Below are positions 1 to 4,925 of a stretch of DNA of 6,885 nt, piece after piece (positions within the stretch are counted from its first letter, which is position 1; the number at the start of each line of letters is the position of its first letter). The DNA lies in assembly GCA_031292465.1 (NCBI GenBank), contig JARLHB010000156.1, positions 1 through 6,885 of the forward strand, in the 5' to 3' direction. The stretch comes from Ignavibacteriaceae bacterium (GTDB lineage Bacteria > Bacteroidota > Ignavibacteria > Ignavibacteriales > Ignavibacteriaceae). A program made the translations under genes and the position numbers. The notes under the pieces were generated by a model. The model ran no database searches and was not told the origin of the DNA. It was given only the letters and a program-made list of their open reading frames with translations.

Positions 1-22
1 CTGTGTAAATTAATGAACAATT

Positions 23-379
23 TTATTGAGCTGAACTTCTTACCAAAATGGCAAGTTCCTGAGCCGCTCTTTGGTTGTATTCAAAAGCCAGCTTCCTATG
101 GTTAACTAAATCGACAATAGTTCCAATTGCGCATAACCCTCCGGTGAATAAATATAATAAGCCCATGCCAATATGGCCTAATAGGAACCTGTGTACTCCC
201 GCAACACATATAAAACCAACACAGGCAGTAAGTAAAATAAGCTGCGGGTCCTTTCTTCTTGAACTGTACGCATTTGCAAAAAGCAATGCCTGGTTATCGC
301 TCATATCTTTGATTAGTCCCTGGACGAATATCATCTCATCGCCTTCAAGGTAAGGCATTATTTGCAATATGTTTGCCAT
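23..379 (-). CDS. TM2-domain membrane protein
   Basis: Small inner-membrane protein of 118 residues. The TM2 signature is clear: a first hydrophobic helix at about residues 46-62, then the GVHRFLLG turn (61-68) with the conserved His-Arg-Phe, then a second helix at about 70-90 that is glycine-rich and ends in the conserved Asp90 (IVDLV). The N-terminal 44 residues are soluble and end in a SSRRKDP stretch that commonly precedes the TM2 pair in Bacteroidota-type proteins. The charged tail (94-118) is probably cytoplasmic. The start follows a good GAAAGGG ribosome site located in the last codons of the upstream DUF2752 gene, so the two are very likely co-transcribed and translationally coupled. 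The biochemical role of bacterial TM2 proteins is not established. Family assignment is confident; function is unknown. Confidence 0.9.
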   Translation of the reverse strand: MANILQIMPYLEGDEMIFVQGLIKDMSDNQALLFANAYSSRRKDPQLILLTACVGFICVAGVHRFLLGHIGMGLLYLFTGGLCAIGTIVDLVNHRKLAFEYNQRAAQELAILVRSSAQ

Positions 380-384
380 TATTT

Positions 385-705
385 TTACCCTTTCGTGGTA
401 GTTATGCTTGAATAGAAAGTACTTGTCTTTTTAATTATTGAAATTGTTCGAATTAATAATATTATCACAGCCGGTATGCCCAGTATATGTGCTTGTATCG
501 ATTCTTTAATATTACCATGAAATAAATAAGAAATAGAATGTCCCAATCCGCAGCCGGGGCAGTATCTAAATCCCAGATTCTTAAAAGGGCATAGCGTAAA
601 ATGAGAATGGCTGTCCGGATTTAATATGGCAAGTACAGTAAGTCCTGCTATCCATATCCAGGCTTCAATATTAATCTTTCTTATATATCCTAATATTTTA
701 ATCAT
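385..705 (-). CDS. DUF2752 family membrane protein
   Basis: Membrane protein of 106 residues with the DUF2752 hallmark: Cys39-Pro, then Cys49-Pro-Gly-Cys52-Gly-Leu-Gly-His56, followed by SISYLFHG and a second hydrophobic helix (about 73-92). A first helix spans about 14-28 and ends in NPDS, a usual position for this family. The paired cysteines could bind metal or form a disulfide, but no function is established. It is the first gene of a two-gene unit; the TM2 gene starts 5 nt after its stop. No Shine-Dalgarno is visible upstream of the ATG (leader GTCATTATAG). A degraded second copy of its N-terminal half lies at 2460-2612 and shares 17 identical nucleotides with this gene (663-679 here). 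Confidence 0.88.
   Translation of the reverse strand: MIKILGYIRKINIEAWIWIAGLTVLAILNPDSHSHFTLCPFKNLGFRYCPGCGLGHSISYLFHGNIKESIQAHILGIPAVIILLIRTISIIKKTSTFYSSITTTKG
388..394 (-). promoter_or_regulatory. Ribosome binding site of the TM2 gene
   Basis: On the minus strand this reads GAAAGGG, 8 nt before the TM2 ATG. It overlaps the last codons of the DUF2752 gene, whose TAA stop (385-387) lies in the spacer. This fixes the TM2 start and implies translational coupling. Confidence 0.7.
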
Positions 706-935
706 CTATAATGACAGCCAGAGAAAGTAAAAGGACTAATGAATTTATTAAATAAAATTAAATATATTGGCAATCAATTAAAAACAAGTCATCACCGGTT
801 AAAAGCTAACTGATTTCATGTCTGTCCAAAATAAATTTATCATAGCCTCTGATTTTAGAGCCCGTGTGAAAATTCGTTTTGCATGAAAAATTATGCGATA
901 AATAATTTAATTAATTTCTTGCACATGGAGTGGTA

Positions 936-951
936 AACTGTTGAAACAGTT
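936..951. repeat. REP-like hairpin 1
   Basis: AACTGTT and AACAGTT are exact reverse complements separated by GA, giving 7-bp arms with a 2-nt centre. It is the first of three compact palindromes within about 100 bp. Confidence 0.6.
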
Positions 952-972
952 AAGGAAAATAGTAATTGCATT

Positions 973-1002
973 ATTAACACCGCGATTAATCGCGGTATTA
1001 AT
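973..1002. repeat. REP-like hairpin 2, long near-perfect palindrome
   Basis: The core at 979-996 (ACCGCGATTAATCGCGGT) is a perfect 18-bp palindrome. Beyond a single C978/A997 mismatch it continues with five more pairs (ATTAA/TTAAT), giving a 30-nt dyad. Its GC-rich arms stand out from the AT-rich surroundings. It could be a REP unit or, less likely, a regulator operator. Confidence 0.7.
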
Positions 1003-1022
1003 GATGAAGAAGAAAAAAAATC

Positions 1023-1038
1023 AACCGTTTTAACGGTT
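1023..1038. repeat. REP-like hairpin 3
   Basis: AACCGTT and AACGGTT are exact reverse complements around a TT centre. The design is the same as hairpin 1, with 7-bp arms and a 2-nt centre. It lies 20 nt after hairpin 2, with a purine-rich GAAGAAGAAAAAAAA spacer between. Confidence 0.6.
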
Positions 1039-1150
1039 TACCTGTCGCTTTATATTGAAAGAGCAAAAACACAAAATTGAATTTTTATGAATTTGTTATG
1101 AGTTTTCACATAGCCTGTTTAAGCCGCGGATATATGAATCCAACACAAGA

Positions 1151-1166
1151 TTGGGCTTTAGTCCAA
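1151..1166. repeat. REP-like hairpin 4
   Basis: TTGGGCT, TT, AGTCCAA: 7-bp arms with one G-T wobble and a TT centre. It has the same architecture as hairpins 1 and 3 but lies about 110 bp further along, near the GC-rich patch AAGCCGCGG at 1120. Confidence 0.5.
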
Positions 1167-1201
1167 ATGAGGTACTTCATTAGTTTTAAACCTTTAAACA
1201 A

Positions 1202-1219
1202 GGGAAACAATTATTTCCC
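1202..1219. repeat. Short inverted repeat
   Basis: GGGAAA and TTTCCC flank the 6-nt loop CAATTA. It could be a weak hairpin or chance; no T-run follows, so it is not a terminator. Confidence 0.3.
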
Positions 1220-1361
1220 GGTATAATCCTGCATGCCCGGTCTTTATGGTTTAGAATTGCTGCAGATTTATTAAACCCGGCATACATTTACCGGAATCCT
1301 TCATGTACTTGTCACATAATTCAATTCATCTTTACTAGCTATGTTTAAGGGCACCTCTCAC

Positions 1362-1401
1362 AAATAATATATCTATTATTTTAAAAAAATAATTTTTAAA
1401 A
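1362..1401. other. A/T-only dyads in the SDR leader
   Basis: Two overlapping A/T inverted repeats lie just before the SDR start: AAATAATA/TATTATTT around TATC (1362-1381) and TTTTAAAAA/TTTTTAAAA (1379-1401). In such AT-rich DNA they may be chance. They could also mark a promoter or an easily melted leader. Confidence 0.25.
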
Positions 1402-1408
1402 AGATAAA

Positions 1409-2317
1409 ATGAATAAAGAAAAATGGGATGAAGAGAATATTCCCGATCAAACCGGTAAAATTGTAATTGTTACAGGAGCAAGCAGCGGTATTGGCTTTGA
1501 GGCAGCAAAAGCATTAGCGAATAAACATGCAGAAGTAATTATTGCTGTCCGTAATCCGGAAAAAGGAGAAAGCGCAAAGCGGAGAATAATCGAGCAGAAT
1601 AAAATTGCCGATGTTAAAGTGCTGCAGCTTGACCTTACAGATTTACAATCCGTAAAAACTTTTGCCGGTAATTTCAAAAAAAAATATTTATCCTTAAATA
1701 TCCTAATAAACAATGCAGGCGTTATGACCCCTCCCTATACAAAGACAGCTGATGGATTTGAATTGCAGATGGGAACAAATCATTTCGGCCATTTTGCATT
1801 AACCGGGCAGCTTTTTAGTCTGCTGAAATCAACAAAGGGCGCACGAATTGTAACAGTTTCAAGTGGACTTCACAAATCCGGCAGGATTGATTTTGATGAC
1901 TTGAACTGGGAAAAACGAAAATATCCTCCTATGCAAGGGTACCGCGACAGCAAACTTGCAAATCTTTATTTCACACACGAATTAGACAAGAAAACTAAAG
2001 AGAATAATTTAGATATTATTGCTGTATCTGCACACCCGGGCATGGCTTCGACGGATTTAGCCAGGAATTCAGGGCTATTTATTAAATTTATTGTGAAATT
2101 ATTTGCTCAAAACTCCCGGATGGGTGCATTGCCCACATTGCGGGCAGCTTTCGACGCAAATGCAGCCGGCGGAGAATATTATGGTCCGGGCGGATTGATG
2201 ACGGGGTATCCCGTAATAAATCAACCGGGCAAACTATCAAAAGATGAAATCGTTGCCAAAAAACTTTGGGAAGTTTCGGAACGGCTGACGGGGGTAAAGT
2301 TTGACTTTGCAAAATAA
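1409..2317 (+). CDS. Short-chain dehydrogenase, retinol dehydrogenase-like
   Basis: NAD(P)-dependent oxidoreductase of 302 residues with a Rossmann fold, expected in the cytoplasm. Cofactor motif TGASSGIG is at 22-29, and Arg48 after the second strand (AVRN) suggests NADP preference. The structural NNAG is at 101-104. Catalytic residues are Asn124 (in TNHFGHF), Ser151/152, Tyr178 and Lys182 (YRDSK). The blocks FDDLNWEKR and SKLANLYFTHEL match the retinol dehydrogenase/WW-domain oxidoreductase branch of SDRs, which reduces or oxidises varied alcohols and carbonyls. Bacterial members usually have no known substrate, so retinoid activity should not be assumed. The ATG is preceded only by A-rich sequence (AAAAGATAAA) with no Shine-Dalgarno. 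The gene stands alone, divergent from the DUF2752 unit across the hairpin region, with a terminator-like hairpin 25 nt downstream. All catalytic residues are present and nothing looks truncated. Confidence 0.93.
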   Translation: MNKEKWDEENIPDQTGKIVIVTGASSGIGFEAAKALANKHAEVIIAVRNPEKGESAKRRIIEQNKIADVKVLQLDLTDLQSVKTFAGNFKKKYLSLNILINNAGVMTPPYTKTADGFELQMGTNHFGHFALTGQLFSLLKSTKGARIVTVSSGLHKSGRIDFDDLNWEKRKYPPMQGYRDSKLANLYFTHELDKKTKENNLDIIAVSAHPGMASTDLARNSGLFIKFIVKLFAQNSRMGALPTLRAAFDANAAGGEYYGPGGLMTGYPVINQPGKLSKDEIVAKKLWEVSERLTGVKFDFAK

Positions 2318-2342
2318 AAATTAAGCAGGTATAGAATAAAAA

Positions 2343-2384
2343 TGGCTCCTCCTGCAGAATAGATCCGTAGGAGTTATCTTTTTT
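2343..2384 (+). terminator. Candidate rho-independent terminator after the SDR gene
   Basis: The best stem pairs CTCCTGC-type bases 2349-2355 with 2367-2373 (7 bp, one G-U), with a small loop and a trailing TTATCTTTTTT. An alternative register pairs 2343-2350 with 2369-2376 around an 18-nt loop. It lies 25 nt after the SDR stop, as expected for its terminator. Confidence 0.55.
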
Positions 2385-2459
2385 ACTTTGAACAAATAGA
2401 ATGGGTAATGAATAACATAACACTTTTTAGTCAAATATTACAGTGAATAGACAGAAATC

Positions 2460-2612
2460 TTATTCACAAAGCAGTTGCTCAATACCAAACAGATAAATAC
2501 TGTAAAGGTATAAAGGGCTATGCGGGTTCATTATTGCAAGCACTGCCAAACCAATAATCCATATCAAAACTTCAATATTAATCTTTTATTTTTAAAATAA
2601 TTGCGTAAACAT
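2460..2612 (-). pseudogene. Decayed DUF2752 paralogue, N-terminal remnant
   Basis: Reading the minus strand from the ATG at 2610-2612 gives 50 codons before the TAA at 2460-2462. Codons 10-32 read KINIEVLIWIIGLAVLAIMN then PHS. This matches residues 10-32 of the intact DUF2752 protein at 17 of 23 positions, with the same distance from the ATG. Codons 7 and 9 are stops (both TAA), so it cannot be translated from this start. After NPHS the match fades: the Cys-Pro and CPGCGLGH core is absent, replaced by PLYLYSIYLFGIEQLLCE and a stop. A 17-nt stretch (2570-2586) is identical to 663-679. No TM2 remnant is seen next to it. The interpretation is an old duplication or gene loss, not a working gene. 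Confidence 0.8.
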
Positions 2613-2623
2613 TCTATTCAAAA

Positions 2624-2655
2624 TTATTTTGTATGAAGAATATAATACAAAATAA
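2624..2655. repeat. 11-bp perfect inverted repeat upstream of the NUDIX gene
   Basis: TTATTTTGTAT (2624-2634) and ATACAAAATAA (2645-2655) are exact reverse complements with a 10-nt spacer. The repeat lies about 100 bp before the NUDIX start and just outside the DUF2752 remnant. It could be an operator for a dimeric regulator or an RNA hairpin; no T-run follows on either strand. Confidence 0.45.
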
Positions 2656-2698
2656 ACACACGACTGCTAAATACAAACTTTTATTACATAAACGGTTT

Positions 2699-2706
2699 TA
2701 TATTTG
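2699..2706 (+). promoter_or_regulatory. Candidate Bacteroidota-type -7 box for the NUDIX gene
   Basis: TATATTTG fits the TAnnTTTG -7 consensus of Bacteroidota primary sigma factors exactly and lies 46 nt before the proposed ATG. No good TTG -33 partner is visible at the expected distance, so this is a weak call. Confidence 0.3.
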
Positions 2707-2740
2707 TATAACAAAATTTATTGATTGCTATGTTTTAATT

Positions 2741-2746
2741 GAAAGG
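2741..2746 (+). promoter_or_regulatory. Ribosome binding site of the NUDIX gene
   Basis: GAAAGG, 6 nt before the ATG at 2753. It supports this start over the in-frame ATG at 2635, which would add 40 residues unlike the family. Confidence 0.65.
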
Positions 2747-2752
2747 CAGTAC

Positions 2753-3376
2753 ATGGAACCAAAATGGCTTGAATGGGCAAAAAGCCTGCAGGCAATTGCT
2801 CAAAACGGACTTACTTATGCGCTTAATGAATTTGATATTGAACGATATGAACAAATAAAAAATATTTCTGCCGAAATGATGGCAACAAACTCTGATGGCG
2901 ACCTGGAATTTATAAAGGGGCTTTTTAATAATGTTGATGGGTACGCAACTCCTAAAGTAGATGTAAGAGGCGTTGTATTTAAAGATGGTAAAATTCTTCT
3001 TGTAAAAGAAAAAGCTGACGGCGGCTGGACTTTACCGGGCGGCTGGGCAGATCCAAATGAAACACCATCTGAATCTGTAGAAAGGGAAGTGCTTGAAGAA
3101 TCGGGTTTTATTGTAAAAACCCAAAAAGTACTCGCAGTATACGACAGGGCAAAACAGGGACATAAGCCTCCGTTTCCATTTCATGTATTTAAATTATTCT
3201 TCCTGTGCGATCTGAAAGGCGGCATAAGTACACTTAGTAATGAAACTGATGGTGTCGATTTTTTTGAAGAAAATAATATCCCTGATGTACTGTCAAAATC
3301 CAGAGTGCTAAAAAGTCAAATTGAAAGATTTTTTGAATTTTATAAGAATCCGAATTTACCGACGGATTTTGATTGA
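2753..3376 (+). CDS. NUDIX hydrolase with N-terminal helical domain
   Basis: Predicted pyrophosphohydrolase of nucleoside diphosphate-linked compounds, 207 residues, cytoplasmic. The NUDIX box at 97-119 is complete: Gly97, Glu103, Arg111-Glu112, Glu115-Glu116 and Gly118, matching GX5EX7REUXEEXGU, with the metal-binding glutamates intact. It is preceded by the usual WTLPGGW. Residues 1-60 form a helical N-terminal extension (EWAKSLQAIAQNGLTY, then ERYEQIKNISAEMM) typical of the NUDIX subgroup often annotated as ADP-ribose pyrophosphatase. The exact substrate cannot be read from sequence. The frame stays open upstream to an ATG at 2633, but those 40 codons are AT-driven, contain the promoter-like region and lack a ribosome site, so I start at 2753 where GAAAGG sits 6 nt away. 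It is convergent with the GNAT gene, with 22 bp between stops. Confidence 0.93.
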   Translation: MEPKWLEWAKSLQAIAQNGLTYALNEFDIERYEQIKNISAEMMATNSDGDLEFIKGLFNNVDGYATPKVDVRGVVFKDGKILLVKEKADGGWTLPGGWADPNETPSESVEREVLEESGFIVKTQKVLAVYDRAKQGHKPPFPFHVFKLFFLCDLKGGISTLSNETDGVDFFEENNIPDVLSKSRVLKSQIERFFEFYKNPNLPTDFD

Positions 3377-3398
3377 TATGGAAATATCGGTTAGTTAA

Positions 3399-3830
3399 TT
3401 ACTTTGCAGGCGCAGGGTTAAACATTTCCATGAATTTTTCCGGATTGCTTATAGTCCTAAACCCGAATTGGCTGTAGAGGCCATGTGCATCGCTTGTTGC
3501 CAGCATCCATTTCTTTATTCCCTGGAGCTCCGGGTGTGAAAGGATGGCTCCAACCAGCTTTTTACCAAGCCCTATGCCTCTGTAAGGCTCTAATATAAAT
3601 ACATCGGCAACATAAGCTAATACTACATAGTCCGTTATTACACGTGCAAATCCGACCTGTTTGGCGTTATTATAAACTCCAAAGCAAAGTGAATGCTTTA
3701 TTGTCTTTTCAACCAATTCCCGGCTTCTGCCGGCAGCCCAGTATGAATTAGTTAAAAATTCGTGAATTAAATCTATATCAAGTTTTGATTTATCGGCACT
3801 GATTGAGAAGCTATTATGTGTTAAGCCCAT
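3399..3830 (-). CDS. GNAT family N-acetyltransferase
   Basis: Acetyl-CoA-dependent N-acetyltransferase of 143 residues, cytoplasmic. Motif A is clear: strand VADVFIL (74-80), then the acetyl-CoA pyrophosphate loop Arg84-Gly-Ile-Gly-Leu-Gly-Lys90. Motif B is GLYSQFGF (117-124) with the usual Tyr and Gly-Phe. The blocks SYWAAGRSRELVEKTIKHSL, CFGVY and QVGFARVITD mark a widespread single-domain GNAT subgroup whose substrate is unknown to me. The length is normal and nothing is missing. No Shine-Dalgarno is seen before the ATG (leader AAAATCCATT). It lies 89 bp downstream of the secreted-protein gene on the same strand, behind a hairpin, so it may be transcribed separately. Confidence 0.9.
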   Translation of the reverse strand: MGLTHNSFSISADKSKLDIDLIHEFLTNSYWAAGRSRELVEKTIKHSLCFGVYNNAKQVGFARVITDYVVLAYVADVFILEPYRGIGLGKKLVGAILSHPELQGIKKWMLATSDAHGLYSQFGFRTISNPEKFMEMFNPAPAK

Positions 3831-3892
3831 AATGGATTTTAAATTTTAGTAATAATTATTGGTGTGCTAAATTTAAAATAAATTTGCATAGA

Positions 3893-3915
3893 AATCAGTT
3901 AAAATTTTACTGATT
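3893..3915 (-). terminator. Hairpin after the secreted-protein gene
   Basis: AATCAGT and ACTGATT are exact reverse complements around TAAAATTTT, just past the stop of the minus-strand gene. On that strand the run that follows (TTCTATG) is poor in T, so it may be an inefficient terminator or an mRNA 3'-end stabiliser. Confidence 0.4.
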
Positions 3916-3919
3916 ATTT

Positions 3920-4348
3920 TTATCTTAATCTGTCCCAAATCGGAGAGCCTTTTTCATCTCTTAATTGAAGTATAATTCCGTTAGCGGTAAGCTTGGATGC
4001 AATAAAAACAGGTGTCCCTTTGCATACAGCTTTACAACCTTCAATTACTAAATCTTCATTATGCTGTATATTAAGGTTCAGGTATTCACCGAGCCATTTG
4101 GGGCAAAGATGGACTGTAACAGTATCCTTACCGGACTTTACCAGCAACAATACTCCTTCAGCCATACCTTGCATAGGTGAAGCATGCACAACTTTAATTA
4201 CAGTGCCTGTAACAGTATCTGCTTTAGTCGAAAACAGTTTATTGTACTTGCTGCCTTCTTCCCATCCGTCTGTTTTGGTTTGTGCGTAAATGGCAAGAGA
4301 AAAAAATACGGCGAAGAAAATACATATCTTCAATTTGAAAATATTCAT
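3920..4348 (-). CDS. Exported small protein with C-terminal RDxxGxPxW motif
   Basis: Protein of 142 residues with an apparent Sec signal peptide: a basic start (MNIFKLK), a hydrophobic core at 8-20 and a likely cut after Ala22 (IYA/QT). The mature part is about 120 residues and beta-rich. It has a first block TVTGTVIKVVHASPMQG, a central HLCPKWLGEYL, then EDLVIEGCKAVCKGTPVFIA and a final LRDEKGSPIWD (129-139). The pattern of a tryptophan-bearing strand, a GxxVxxxGxPxxIA strand and RDxxGxPxW resembles an uncharacterised OB-fold-like periplasmic family, including MamS-like proteins, that I recall from sediment bacteria. This is from memory and not tested. Cys82, Cys105 and Cys109 are odd for a periplasmic protein unless disulfide-bonded or metal-binding. 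A strong AAGGGG ribosome site lies 6 nt before the ATG. It is the last gene of the receiver-USP unit, 36 bp after the USP stop. Function is unknown. Confidence 0.8.
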   Translation of the reverse strand: MNIFKLKICIFFAVFFSLAIYAQTKTDGWEEGSKYNKLFSTKADTVTGTVIKVVHASPMQGMAEGVLLLVKSGKDTVTVHLCPKWLGEYLNLNIQHNEDLVIEGCKAVCKGTPVFIASKLTANGIILQLRDEKGSPIWDRLR

Positions 4349-4384
4349 TTTTCACCCCTTTCCTCGTTAATTTATGAGAGAAAA

Positions 4385-4888
4385 TCAGCCGACCCAGTTT
4401 TCTGCAAAATCACTTTTTGCAGAAAACGCTCCATTTTGTATAACAAGATTATTTGATTTAATACAAATTGTCGGAATTTCCGAATATCTGAATATTTTAT
4501 TTGTTACGTTACCAGTTATCATGTGGGACATCCCGGTCCAGCCGTGAGATGAAATTACAATAAGATCGATATGATTTTTATGCGAGTATTTTAAAACCTG
4601 CTCATGCGGTTTGCCGGAGATAAGAGCTTCAATTATTTTTACACCCTGGGGAGAAATTCTGTTTATAAACCTTCTTAAATCCTCTTCTGCGTTAAGCTCC
4701 CTTGTCTTTTCAAAGCCCTCTCTGTTATCCTTGCTCCAGTACTTTTCAGTGTTAAGTATAGGCTCAACTACATTTAAAACATGAAGAACAGCTTTAGAAT
4801 ATTTTGCAAGGCAATGTGCAAATTCAAATGCCTGAAAAGAATTATCAGAGAAGTCTGTCGGAACTAAGATATTGCTGAAATTTGTCAT
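4385..4888 (-). CDS. Universal stress protein (UspA family)
   Basis: Single-domain universal stress protein of 167 residues, cytoplasmic and probably a dimer. The N-terminal strand ILVPTDFSDNS with Asp12 is the usual nucleotide-binding start. The phosphate loop is ISSHGWTGMSHMITGN (112-127). It keeps the His-Gly and the Gly at 9-residue spacing, but has Ser for the first Gly of G-2X-G-9X-G(S/T) and Asn127 for the final Ser/Thr. ATP binding is therefore plausible but not certain. The last strand is IPTICIKS (138-145). About 22 further residues form a C-terminal extension, mostly encoded by a perfect 13-bp hairpin (4397-4427). Length is above the usual 140-150. A strong AAAGGAG lies 6 nt before the ATG. 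It follows the receiver gene by 37 bp and precedes the exported protein by 36 bp, so all three are likely one operon. Confidence 0.93.
   Translation of the reverse strand: MTNFSNILVPTDFSDNSFQAFEFAHCLAKYSKAVLHVLNVVEPILNTEKYWSKDNREGFEKTRELNAEEDLRRFINRISPQGVKIIEALISGKPHEQVLKYSHKNHIDLIVISSHGWTGMSHMITGNVTNKIFRYSEIPTICIKSNNLVIQNGAFSAKSDFAENWVG
4397..4427. repeat. 13-bp perfect hairpin inside the USP 3' end
   Basis: GTTTTCTGCAAAA (4397-4409) and TTTTGCAGAAAAC (4415-4427) are exact reverse complements around the 5-nt loop TCACT. It lies within the last 15 codons of the USP gene, 9 nt before the stop, and encodes the residues AFSAKSDFAEN. No T-run follows on the minus strand (TGGGTCGGCTGA), so it is not a normal terminator. 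It may shape the mRNA between the USP and exported-protein genes. Confidence 0.75.
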
Positions 4889-4894
4889 AAGTAA

Positions 4895-4901
4895 CTCCTT
4901 T
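4895..4901 (-). promoter_or_regulatory. Ribosome binding site of the USP gene
   Basis: The minus strand reads AAAGGAG, 6 nt before the ATG. It is the strongest Shine-Dalgarno in the window, while the receiver gene just upstream has none, suggesting unequal translation within the operon. Confidence 0.7.
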
Positions 4902-4925
4902 CAAACCGTTCCATATAGTAAAAAA

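Larger units (their letters stand above)
706..1408. other. Gene-free, hairpin-rich intergenic region
   Basis: About 700 bp between the divergent DUF2752 (minus) and SDR (plus) genes. I found no supportable coding frame and no tRNA or rRNA. It contains at least five short palindromes, listed separately: 936-951, 973-1002, 1023-1038, 1151-1166 and 1202-1219. The part next to the SDR start is almost pure A/T with two small dyads. The promoters of both flanking genes must lie here, but I could not assign a convincing -35/-10 or Bacteroidota-type -33/-7 pair. Confidence 0.6.

Noticed and set aside
75..353. Open frame of 92 codons on the plus strand
   Set aside because: It lies opposite the TM2 gene, whose family motifs are clear. 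The plus-strand product has no recognisable domain and no ribosome site.
936..1166. Reading the palindrome cluster as a CRISPR array
   Set aside because: The palindromes differ in sequence, are not regularly spaced and have no repeated direct unit; no cas gene is present.
1309..1337. TTGTCA with TTACTA 17 nt later as an SDR promoter
   Set aside because: The -10 half matches TATAAT poorly and the start would leave a leader of about 65 nt; similar matches are common in AT-rich DNA.
1447..1713. Open frame of 88 codons on the minus strand inside the SDR gene
   Set aside because: It is antisense to the Rossmann-fold half of an intact SDR with all catalytic motifs, so it is a shadow frame.
2088..2423. 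Open frame of 111 codons on the minus strand over the SDR 3' end
   Set aside because: It mostly overlaps the conserved SDR C-terminus, runs through the terminator hairpin and shows no domain.
2633..2752. Upstream extension of the NUDIX gene from an earlier ATG
   Set aside because: The 40 added residues are AT-driven and unlike the family. The region holds an inverted repeat and a -7-like box, and a proper ribosome site marks the ATG at 2753.
3375..3388. Small hairpin GATAT-GGAA-ATATC between the convergent NUDIX and GNAT stops, considered as a shared terminator
   Set aside because: It has only five A/T-dominated pairs with no adjacent T-run on either strand, so the support is too weak.
3993..4456. 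Two plus-strand frames (3993-4289 and 4184-4456)
   Set aside because: They are opposite the exported protein, which has a signal peptide, a strong ribosome site and conserved blocks; the second also runs into the USP gene. No domain is visible in either.
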